From Rhodocyclus tenuis (GTDB taxonomy: Bacteria; Pseudomonadota; Gammaproteobacteria; Burkholderiales; Rhodocyclaceae), in the NCBI RefSeq assembly GCF_014197755.1, contig NZ_JACIGE010000009.1:1-64000 (forward strand): DNA of 64,000 bases, read 5' to 3'. The position numbers were made by a program, and so were the translations under genes. The notes under the pieces were generated by a model. It was given only the letters and a program-made list of their open reading frames with translations. It made no database searches and was not told the DNA's origin. Shown here piece after piece: positions 57,715 to 64,000 of this stretch (the stretch's first letter is position 1; each line of letters opens with the position of its first letter).

Positions 57715-58491
57715 ATGCCCTGGAAGAAATTTCCCCATCCCGACAAGGCTTACGTCCATGCCGGCGAGTCGCTGAAGAAACACTGGGCGCGCCTGCATCG
57801 CGGCGACGCCGAGCCTTTCCCCGGCGACGCCGCGGTGCAGGAGGCTTGGCGCGCCTTTCATGCTGGCGATTTCGCGCGCGCCGTCGAACTCGGGCTGGCC
57901 GCCGGCGGCGCCGGTCTGGTTGCCGCGAACAAGGCGGCGATCATCTACGCCACGTATCTGGAGAGTGACGACGAGAAAAAGCTCGCGCTGTTCCTCGAAG
58001 TCGCGAAGCGCTGCGAGACGCTGCAGCTAGAAACGCCCGACTGTGCCAACGTCTGGTATCAGCACGCCAATGCGCTCGGGCGTTACAGCCAGGGCATCTC
58101 GGTGAGCAAGGCGCTGGCGCAGGGGCTGGGCGGCAAGATCCGGCGCAGCCTCGACCGCGCCGTCGAGATCGAGCCGAAGCACGCCGACGCGCATATCGCA
58201 TTGGGAACTTACCACGCCGAGGTGATCGACAAGGTGGGTGCGCTGGTCGGCGGCCTGACCTACGGCGCACGCAAGGATGCCGGCGTCGAACACTTCGAGA
58301 CGGCCTTGCGCCTGAACCCGGATTCGGCGATCGCGCGTGTCGAGTTCGCCAACGCGCTGGCGATGATGTACGGGCGTTCGCGCCTCAAGGACGCCGAGCG
58401 TCTTTACGCCGAAGCGGCGGCGTGCGTGCCGGTCGATGCGATGGAGCGGCTCGACGTCGAACTGGCGCGCGCCGAGCTCGCCGACGACTGA
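57715..58491 (+). CDS. TPR-repeat hypothetical protein
   Basis: A 258-residue helical protein. TPR-like repeats are seen near residues 130-225 (SLDRAVEIEPKHADAHIALG, then HFETALRLNPDSAIARVEFA). There is no signal peptide. The N-terminal MPWKKFPHPDKAYVHAGESL is not recognised. It lies 60 bases after the TetR gene in the same direction and may assemble a lipid-body complex; that is a guess. Confidence 0.72.
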   Translation: MPWKKFPHPDKAYVHAGESLKKHWARLHRGDAEPFPGDAAVQEAWRAFHAGDFARAVELGLAAGGAGLVAANKAAIIYATYLESDDEKKLALFLEVAKRCETLQLETPDCANVWYQHANALGRYSQGISVSKALAQGLGGKIRRSLDRAVEIEPKHADAHIALGTYHAEVIDKVGALVGGLTYGARKDAGVEHFETALRLNPDSAIARVEFANALAMMYGRSRLKDAERLYAEAAACVPVDAMERLDVELARAELADD

Positions 58492-58507
58492 GTTCGTCGC
58501 CAGCCGT

Positions 58508-60184
58508 TCAGACAGCTGGCCGACGGCGGCGCGCTCTGGCAGGCGCGCCGGTTTCTTTTGCGACGGGCAGCGCGGCGTCTTTGGCGTCGTCCGCCTTGCC
58601 GGCCGGCCGCGCTCTTGCCTTCGGTTTTTTCGTCGCGGCCACTGCGGCCGGTCTGGCTGCAGTGGCCGCGCTTTCCTCTGTCGCCGAGGAACGGCGCTGG
58701 CTCTCGCTGGCCGCCGCCTGCAGCGCTTCCTCGACCGCCTGTGGCTGGTCGAGTCGCTCCCAGGGTTCCATCAGCACCAGCCAGAGCAGCTTCTCGAACT
58801 CGACGGCGAAGCGTTCGACGATTTTTTCCGGGTCGGGGACCATTCCCTGATCGGTGATCAGCCCGAGCTGCACCTTGCCGTCGTAGGACAGGATGCTCAG
58901 CCCCATGCCGATGTCGCCCGACTGCGGCACCCAGAACATCTGTTGCGCGATGCGCGAGCCGGCCAGATAGCGCGCCTGCTGCGGCCCGGGGACGTTGGTC
59001 ATCACCGCCGTCGCTTTGTTGGCGAGCAGGTCGAGCACCTTCTGCTGCAGGAACTTCGGCACCATGCCGACGACGCCGAGGATCGAGAAGGTGAGCGCCG
59101 CCTGATACGACTCCTTCAGCGCTTCCATGCGTTGCCGGGTGACGTAGAGCCGCGCCAGCGGGTTTTCGATGCCAAGCGAGTGTTCAAGGGCAACGAGGCC
59201 GAAGCGGTTGCCGAGCTCGCCGATGTCGCCGGGCGGGCGCAGGTTGACCGGCACCAGCGCGCGGATTTCCGTGTCGGGCGCGAGTTCGCCGTGCTCGGCA
59301 AGATAGCGGCACAAGGCGCCCGCCGCCGAAGAGAGCAGCAGGTCGTTGATCGAACAGCCGAGCACTTTGCTCACCGCCTTCATCTCGGGCAGGGGAATCG
59401 GCTCCGACCACGCAACGCATTTGGCGGTGCCCGGCCGCCCCTTGAAGCGCGTCGGCGTGTCGTTGGGCATCAGCGCCAGCTTGGCGATTTCCTGGGTAAA
59501 CGAGGCGACGATGCGCGCGTAGTCGAAGGCGCGCGTCGGCGACAGCAGCATTTCGAAGTACTTGCTCCACAGGCTGCTGCCAATGCGGATCGAAGCCAGC
59601 GTCGCCTCGTTGATCGGCTCGTACAGGTGGCGCCAGAAGACGTCGTTTTCGTGCCAGTCGTCGTCTGCGCTGGCGGCGAGCGTCAGCCCGGCGATCTCTT
59701 CGTCGTCGGCGGCGTCTTCGGCCGCGGCGTCGGCATCGGTGAGCGAGGTGATGACGCCGACCAGCGCGATGCCGTCGGCAATGGCGTGATGGATGCGCAC
59801 GACCATCGCCGAATTGCCGTCGGCCAGTTCGACCAGATTGAATTCCCAGCGCGGCCTTGCCGGATTGAGCGGGTTGGCGATCAGTTCGCTGACGAATTGC
59901 TGCAGTTCGGCCTTGCCGGCCGGTGCCGGCAGCAGCGAACGGCGCAGGTGCGCGTCGAGCGAGAAAGCCGGATCGTCGACCCACCAGGCGCCGTTATCTT
60001 CAACGACGGCGATCTGGCGGAAACGCCGGTAACGCAGCAGACGGTGCGCGACAACACGGCGCAGCCGGGCGAAATCGAGCTTGCCGTCGAACACCATGAC
60101 GCCGACGATCTGCATCAGGTTCACCGGCCGGTCCATGCGCAACCATGCCGTATCGACGTGCGACATGCGTTCGCGATGGCTCAT
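58508..60184 (-). CDS. Wax ester synthase/diacylglycerol acyltransferase
   Basis: A 558-residue WS/DGAT that joins acyl-CoA to fatty alcohol or diacylglycerol. It opens MSHVDTAWLRMD after six residues, has the catalytic HHAIADG at 132-138 and the C-terminal MTNVPGP and GMGLSILSYDGKVQL segments. The last 75 residues are an unusual Ala/Lys/Arg-rich tail (AATKKPKARARPAGKADD), resembling the H1-like tail of the phasin. The start at 60184 fits the family. It is divergent from the acyl-CoA-binding gene. Confidence 0.9.
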   Translation of the reverse strand: MSHRERMSHVDTAWLRMDRPVNLMQIVGVMVFDGKLDFARLRRVVAHRLLRYRRFRQIAVVEDNGAWWVDDPAFSLDAHLRRSLLPAPAGKAELQQFVSELIANPLNPARPRWEFNLVELADGNSAMVVRIHHAIADGIALVGVITSLTDADAAAEDAADDEEIAGLTLAASADDDWHENDVFWRHLYEPINEATLASIRIGSSLWSKYFEMLLSPTRAFDYARIVASFTQEIAKLALMPNDTPTRFKGRPGTAKCVAWSEPIPLPEMKAVSKVLGCSINDLLLSSAAGALCRYLAEHGELAPDTEIRALVPVNLRPPGDIGELGNRFGLVALEHSLGIENPLARLYVTRQRMEALKESYQAALTFSILGVVGMVPKFLQQKVLDLLANKATAVMTNVPGPQQARYLAGSRIAQQMFWVPQSGDIGMGLSILSYDGKVQLGLITDQGMVPDPEKIVERFAVEFEKLLWLVLMEPWERLDQPQAVEEALQAAASESQRRSSATEESAATAARPAAVAATKKPKARARPAGKADDAKDAALPVAKETGAPARARRRRPAV

Positions 60185-60275
60185 CGAAGCGGCTCCCGGC
60201 GGTGGATGACGTGCCCATATAATAGCAAGCACCGTCGACCGGCGGTAAGACCGGAATTCCACAGGAGGAAATGCA

Positions 60276-60533
60276 ATGAGCGATCTGCAATCGCGCTTCG
60301 AGGCCGCCGTCGCTGGCTCGAAGACCCTCAATGAGCGCCCGGAGAACAGCGTCCTGCTCAAGCTCTATGCGCTGTACAAGCAGGCAACGGAGGGCGATGT
60401 CGCCGGGCGCCGTCCCGGTTTCACCGACATGGTCGGTCGCGCCAAGTTCGACGCCTGGGATGCGCTCAAGGGAACGGCCAGCGATGAAGCCAAGCAGCGC
60501 TACATCGCGCTGGTCGAATCGCTGCGCGTCTAG
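60276..60533 (+). CDS. Acyl-CoA-binding protein (ACBP)
   Basis: An 85-residue four-helix ACBP: LKLYALYKQATEGDV and GRAKFDAWDALKG are the acyl-CoA-binding signatures. Length is standard, so the protein is complete despite an IS element starting 2 bases after its stop. It would deliver long-chain acyl-CoA to the wax synthase next door. A clear AGGAGG site is seen. Confidence 0.93.
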   Translation: MSDLQSRFEAAVAGSKTLNERPENSVLLKLYALYKQATEGDVAGRRPGFTDMVGRAKFDAWDALKGTASDEAKQRYIALVESLRV

Positions 60534-61477
60534 GTGTGTAAACCCGCCACGTTGTTCAGCGCATTGACTCGGGAGATAGGCGGCAGATATTGAAGACTGG
60601 CATGAGGCCTGTGCCAGTTGTAATGGTGCAGCCAGAGCGGCAGATGCTGGGCGCGGTGATCAGACGACTCGTAGCGGCGCGCATAGGCCCATTCCCGTAA
60701 GGCGGTCTGGATGAAGCGCTCGGCCTTGCCGTTGGTTTGTGGGGTGTAGGGCTTGGTGCGCAGGTGGCGCAAACCCAGTCGCTGGCAAAGCCGGGCGAAG
60801 CGGCGGGATTTGTAGCAGGCGCCGTTATCGGTCAGGACTCGCTGGAAGGTTACGCCCAGCTGGCGATAGTGACGCAAGGCCGAGAGCAAGGCTTGGCAAG
60901 CACTGCGACCGCTTTCATCCGGCTGGATGTCGGCAAAGGCGACTCTCGAATGATCGTCGAGTGCGACATGGACGAATTCCCAACCCGCGCGGCGGGAGTT
61001 CTGTGTGCGGTCGGCCGTGACCCGATGTCCTGGCCGTTGGAAACGTCCCAGCTTCTTGATGTCCAGATGGAGCATGTCGCCCGGCTCGGGGTGCTCGTAG
61101 CGGACAATGGGATTTGCCGGTTCGAGAGCGGCCAGGCGGTTGAGGCCAGCACGTTGAAGCCAGCGGGCGATGGTGCTCTGGCCGATCCCGCATTGCTGGC
61201 TCATCTGGCGATACGTCTGGCGGCTGCGCCGCTGTGCGATCACTTGCACATGAACAGCTGCTGGCAAGGCGTGCGGGCAGGATTTCGGGCGGGACGAGCG
61301 ATCGTTGAGTCCGGCTTCCCCCTCTTCGCGGAAGCGCCGTAGCCATTTGTAGGCCGTGCGGACGCTCACCCCGCAGGCTTGTGCGGCTTCCTCGGGACGC
61401 AGCCCATCATCGAGTATCCGACTGACCAGCAGGGCTCGACCGCGCGGCGTTAATCGGGCATTTTTATGGACGTTCAT
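60530..61477 (-). CDS. IS481-family transposase
   Basis: A 315-residue transposase. The N-terminal helix-turn-helix (GLRPEEAAQACGVSVRTAYK) is followed by a DDE core with HLDIKKLGRF, LTDNGACYKS and PQTNGKAERF. Its stop codon (60530-60532, TAG on the minus strand) lies outside the element, in the CTAG target, which is shared with the stop of the ACBP gene. The start at 61477 gives MNVHKNARLTPRGR. Confidence 0.9.
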   Translation of the reverse strand: MNVHKNARLTPRGRALLVSRILDDGLRPEEAAQACGVSVRTAYKWLRRFREEGEAGLNDRSSRPKSCPHALPAAVHVQVIAQRRSRQTYRQMSQQCGIGQSTIARWLQRAGLNRLAALEPANPIVRYEHPEPGDMLHLDIKKLGRFQRPGHRVTADRTQNSRRAGWEFVHVALDDHSRVAFADIQPDESGRSACQALLSALRHYRQLGVTFQRVLTDNGACYKSRRFARLCQRLGLRHLRTKPYTPQTNGKAERFIQTALREWAYARRYESSDHRAQHLPLWLHHYNWHRPHASLQYLPPISRVNALNNVAGLHT

Positions 61478-61560
61478 TCGGGGCCTCGGAGGCTTGTTTG
61501 GTTGGCGCCTCCAATTCTCCGGGGAGAACCCCCGAGTGAACAACCTACAGAGAGATCACA
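60535..61560 (-). mobile_element. IS481-family insertion sequence
   Basis: The 1,026-base element is bounded by TGTG at 60535 and CACA at 61560, with imperfect terminal repeats (TGTG-N10-A, then GTTGTTCA on both ends). The left flank is TCTAGG, matching the NCTAGN target known for IS481. The right flank reads GCTGGG, so a clean duplication is not seen. The transposase fills the element. Confidence 0.82.
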
Positions 61561-61606
61561 GCTGGGCGGCAAGCGTCGCCGCGCAAGGGGCGCGGCGGCA
61601 GTGCAC

Positions 61607-61885
61607 TCAGGCCGGGAAATTCTCGTCGAAGAAGCGGTGCGCTTCGCGTTCGATCATCGGTTTCAGTGCCGAGAGCAGGAAGCCGAGACGGATGTTGAGT
61701 TCGGCTTCTGTGTCATCCAGCCTGAGATCGCCGGAGACGCCGGAGCGGGTAAAGCGCAGGCAGTCGTCGTCCCACTCGTAGGCGAGGTCGAATTCTTCTT
61801 GCAGTTCGCGCGCCAGGCGCTCGGCCGAGGCGCGCGCGGCGGCGTGGGTCTGGCCGTGGCGACGGCGGATGCTGATTTCACTCAT
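61607..61885 (-). CDS. Polyhydroxyalkanoic acid system family protein
   Basis: A 92-residue protein matching the PHA_gran_rgn family (TIGR02610-like): MSEISIRRRHGQTHAAARAS, RFTRSGVSGDLRLDD and LGFLLSALKPMI. It is linked by family to PHA or granule genes, but its exact role is unknown. It starts 9 bases after rsgA and ends the operon, 46 bases before the IS. Confidence 0.87.
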   Translation of the reverse strand: MSEISIRRRHGQTHAAARASAERLARELQEEFDLAYEWDDDCLRFTRSGVSGDLRLDDTEAELNIRLGFLLSALKPMIEREAHRFFDENFPA

Positions 61886-61894
61886 GCGGCTCTT

Positions 61895-62767
61895 CTAGGT
61901 TTGTCCGGCCTGCGCGCGCAAGCTACGGAAGACTTCGTAACGGCGTGCGTCGATGTCGCCGCGCTCGACGGCGGCACGGATCGCACAGTCGGGTTCGCGC
62001 TCGTGGCGGCAGTCGCGGAAACGACAGTCGCCAAGAAAGGGGCGGAAGTCGACGAAAGCGTGTTCGATGCTGCCCACCGGTAGATGGTGCAGGCCGAATT
62101 CCTGCAGTCCCGGCGAATCGATCAGTGCCGAAGCAGCGTCGAAGCGGTAGAGCGTCGCATGCGTCGTCGTGTGCTTGCCGGAATCGAGCGCGGCGGAAAT
62201 CTCGCGCGTGGCGACCTTCGCTTCCGGGATCAGTGCGTTGATCAGCGTTGATTTGCCCATTCCCGACTGGCCGACAAGCACGCTCAGCTGGCCGGCGAGA
62301 TGCGGGCGCAAGGCTTCGGCGCATTCAAGCGCCGACAGTTGCAGCAGCGGGTAGCCGAGCCGCACGAAAGGCGCCAGCGTCGCCAGCGCCGCCGGTACGC
62401 GCTCGGCGAGATCGCACTTGTTGAGCACGATCAGCACGCGCAACTCCTGTTCCTCGGCGGCAACCAGGCAGCGGGTCAGCAATTCGGCGGAGAAGCCCGG
62501 TTCGACGGCGACGACGAAGACAATCTGCGTGACGTTGGCGGCGATCAGCTTCTTGCGGTATTCGTCGGAACGGTAGAGCAGCGAACTGCGCGGCGCGATC
62601 GAATCGATCACTGCCTGCCCGTCGCCGCTGCGGTTCAGGACGACGCGGTCGCCGCAGGCGACTTCGCTCTTCTTGCCGCGCGGAAAGGCGAGCAGCGTCG
62701 TGCCGTCAGCCAGCGCCACGCGATACTGGCGGCCGTGCGCGGCGACGACTTCAGCGTCGAGGTTCAG
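61895..62767 (-). CDS. rsgA: Ribosome small subunit GTPase A
   Basis: A 290-residue circularly permuted GTPase for 30S maturation. The OB-fold domain with RGKKSEVACGD comes first, then G4 NKCD, G1 GQSGMGKST, G3 DSPGLQEFG and the C-terminal zinc site (CRFRDCRHEREPDC). No ATG, GTG or TTG fits near the expected start; a CTG at 62767 overlaps the upstream stop (CTGA) and gives family length. This assignment is a best guess. Part of the M48-pterin dehydratase-rsgA operon. Confidence 0.9.
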   Translation of the reverse strand: MNLDAEVVAAHGRQYRVALADGTTLLAFPRGKKSEVACGDRVVLNRSGDGQAVIDSIAPRSSLLYRSDEYRKKLIAANVTQIVFVVAVEPGFSAELLTRCLVAAEEQELRVLIVLNKCDLAERVPAALATLAPFVRLGYPLLQLSALECAEALRPHLAGQLSVLVGQSGMGKSTLINALIPEAKVATREISAALDSGKHTTTHATLYRFDAASALIDSPGLQEFGLHHLPVGSIEHAFVDFRPFLGDCRFRDCRHEREPDCAIRAAVERGDIDARRYEVFRSLRAQAGQT

Positions 62768-63120
62768 GATGCTGCCCCTGCTCCAGGCGCTTCCTTGCCG
62801 CTGCGGGCCAATGTTGCGACGCGGCCGGCACAGCGGAAGTCCTTGTCCGACAGCCCGCCGCAGTCGTGCGTGGTGAAGCTGACGCCGACGCGGCCATAGC
62901 CGACGGCGAGATCGGGGTGGTGATCTTCTTCTTCGGCGATGGCGGCAACGGCGACGACGAAGCGGATGGTTGCCGCGTAATCGGCGAAGCGGAATTCCTT
63001 GCACAGCTGACCGCCGGCGACTTCGCCTTCGATTCGCCAGCCGGGCAGCGCGGCGAGCAGGGCGGCAGCGTCGGCAGCGGCAAGGTGCTTGTCGGCGCCG
63101 GCGGGAGTGTCCTGTTTCAT
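62764..63120 (-). CDS. phhB: 4a-hydroxytetrahydrobiopterin dehydratase
   Basis: A 118-residue pterin-4a-carbinolamine dehydratase. The active-site region is EEEDHHPDLAVGYGRVGVSF, with the catalytic His pair, and the middle has EFRFADYAATIRFV. It regenerates tetrahydrobiopterin cofactor. It overlaps the M48 gene by 4 bases (ATGA) and rsgA by 4. Confidence 0.92.
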   Translation of the reverse strand: MKQDTPAGADKHLAAADAAALLAALPGWRIEGEVAGGQLCKEFRFADYAATIRFVVAVAAIAEEEDHHPDLAVGYGRVGVSFTTHDCGGLSDKDFRCAGRVATLARSGKEAPGAGAAS

Positions 63121-64000
63121 ATGGCCTCCGGATTCTGCAGCCGCGCAATGCGCAAGGCGGCGGGTGGGTGCGAGTCGTAGAACAGCGAATGCAGCGGGTC
63201 GGGCGTCAGCGTAGCCGCATTGTCCTCGTAGAGCTTGACCAGCGCACTGACCAGATCGTTCGCCGACGCGTTCTCGGCGGCGTAGCGGTCGGCCTCGAAT
63301 TCGTGTCGGCGCGAGAGCAGGCTCATCAGCGGCGTCAGCGGGAAGGAGAACACCGGCGCGGCGAGGAAAAAGAGCAGCAGCGCCTGTGCCTTGCCGGCAT
63401 CGGCGACGCCGAGCCCGTGGAAGAACCACGGTGCCGCTGCCAGTTGTCCGAGCAGGCCGAGAAAGACCAGCGCCAGCGCGAACATCAGCACGATGCGTTG
63501 CAGCACGTGGCGGCGGCGGAAATGACCGAGCTCGTGGGCCAGCACCGCCTCGACTTCGGCCGGCTGCAGGCGGCCGAGCAGCGTGTCGAAGAAGACGATG
63601 CGCTTGTTGCGCCCGAAGCCGGTGAAGTAGGCATTGCCGTGACTTGAGCGGCGCGAGCCGTCCATGACGAAGAAGCCCGACGCGGCAAACCCGCAGCGCT
63701 TGAGCAGGCCTTCGATGCGCGCTTTCAGTGGCGCATCGTCGAGCGGCGTGAAGCGGTTGAACAGCGGCGCGATCCAGGTCGGAAAGATGAACAGCAGCAA
63801 CAGGTTGAGTCCACACCAGAAGGCCCACACCCACAGCCACCAGGCGTCGCCCATGCGTTCCATCAGCCACAGCGCTGCGGCGATGGCTGGAATACCGATC
63901 ACCGCGCCGAGCGCCGCCTGACGCAGCAGGTCGCCGAAGAACAGACGCGGCGTCGTGCGGTTGAAGCCGAAACGCGCCTCGATGACGAACTGCCGCCACC
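63117..64000 (-). CDS. M48 family metallopeptidase, Ste24-like (truncated)
   Basis: The C-terminal 293 residues of an integral-membrane zinc peptidase are visible. The HELGH motif (AHELGHFRRRH) and the Glu in EFEADRYAAE supply the zinc ligands. Several membrane helices flank them, and FGFNRTTPRLF is in the N-terminal visible part. This is the CAAX protease 1/Ste24 group. The rest lies beyond the window's right edge. Confidence 0.9.
   Translation of the reverse strand, partial: WRQFVIEARFGFNRTTPRLFFGDLLRQAALGAVIGIPAIAAALWLMERMGDAWWLWVWAFWCGLNLLLLFIFPTWIAPLFNRFTPLDDAPLKARIEGLLKRCGFAASGFFVMDGSRRSSHGNAYFTGFGRNKRIVFFDTLLGRLQPAEVEAVLAHELGHFRRRHVLQRIVLMFALALVFLGLLGQLAAAPWFFHGLGVADAGKAQALLLFFLAAPVFSFPLTPLMSLLSRRHEFEADRYAAENASANDLVSALVKLYEDNAATLTPDPLHSLFYDSHPPAALRIARLQNPEAI

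Noticed and set aside
60276-60533. ACBP truncated by the IS
   Set aside because: The protein has normal ACBP length and both signature regions; the IS begins after its stop codon.

Overview
The window reads as chromosomal DNA of a high-GC, nitrogen-fixing betaproteobacterium, most likely of the Rhodocyclales. The evidence is a nif-linked Rnf cluster, nifVWZM, arginine genes in the argD-argF-argG order, DUF3579 and DUF2788 proteins, and both PHA-granule and wax-ester type genes. The assignment is inferred from gene content; no database was searched. I saw no rRNA, tRNA or CRISPR array.

Left end, 1-7,930: two minus-strand operons for nitrogen fixation. nifV-nifW-nifZ-nifM and rnfG-rnfE-rseC-rnfA-rnfB-rnfD each have a sigma-54 -24/-12 promoter with an upstream TGT-N10-ACA NifA site. 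The Rnf complex presumably delivers low-potential electrons to nitrogenase. No rnfC is in the window, which ends just after rnfD.

7,930-19,530: housekeeping genes. These are a ParA ATPase, argD-argF-argG, small membrane proteins, ppnP, yajQ, a glutamine amidotransferase, a retropepsin-like protease, a Nudix CoA pyrophosphatase, a CobD/CbiB-like protein and a thiolase.

19,580-23,070: anaerobic ribonucleotide reduction on the minus strand. A cobalamin riboswitch leads nrdD. The glycyl-radical domain of NrdD is a separate 82-residue gene, followed by nrdG.

23,576-32,417: an Anbu-type peptidase locus. It holds two circularly permuted ATP-grasp/alpha-E sets (one as two genes, one fused), a transglutaminase, the Anbu peptidase, a Crp/Fnr regulator and a PHB-depolymerase-like esterase. 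A hipBA pair, a second Crp/Fnr regulator and a periplasmic-binding/PAS/GGDEF/hemerythrin protein follow.

38,419-40,053: an AT-richer insert that is a two-cassette integron remnant with two good attC sites and no integrase nearby. Its second cassette encodes a 393-residue protein with an RNxxxH (HEPN-like) motif.

40,262-48,022: a methyltransferase, a YjhX protein, the DctB/DctD two-component system, a TSUP permease, dctA with a sigma-54 promoter and twin palindromes, and a FFLEELY-type protein.

48,216-60,533: a neutral-lipid region. It encodes an aldehyde dehydrogenase, a Tat-exported small subunit with a GMC oxidoreductase, a lipase, a two-domain fatty acyl-CoA reductase-like protein, a phasin, a patatin, a TetR regulator, a TPR protein, a wax ester synthase/DGAT and an acyl-CoA-binding protein. 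Together they suggest synthesis, granule coating and breakdown of wax esters or triacylglycerols.

Right end: an IS481-family element sits at the acyl-CoA-binding protein stop codon. After it come a PHA-system protein, rsgA, a pterin dehydratase and a truncated M48 peptidase in one tightly packed minus-strand operon.
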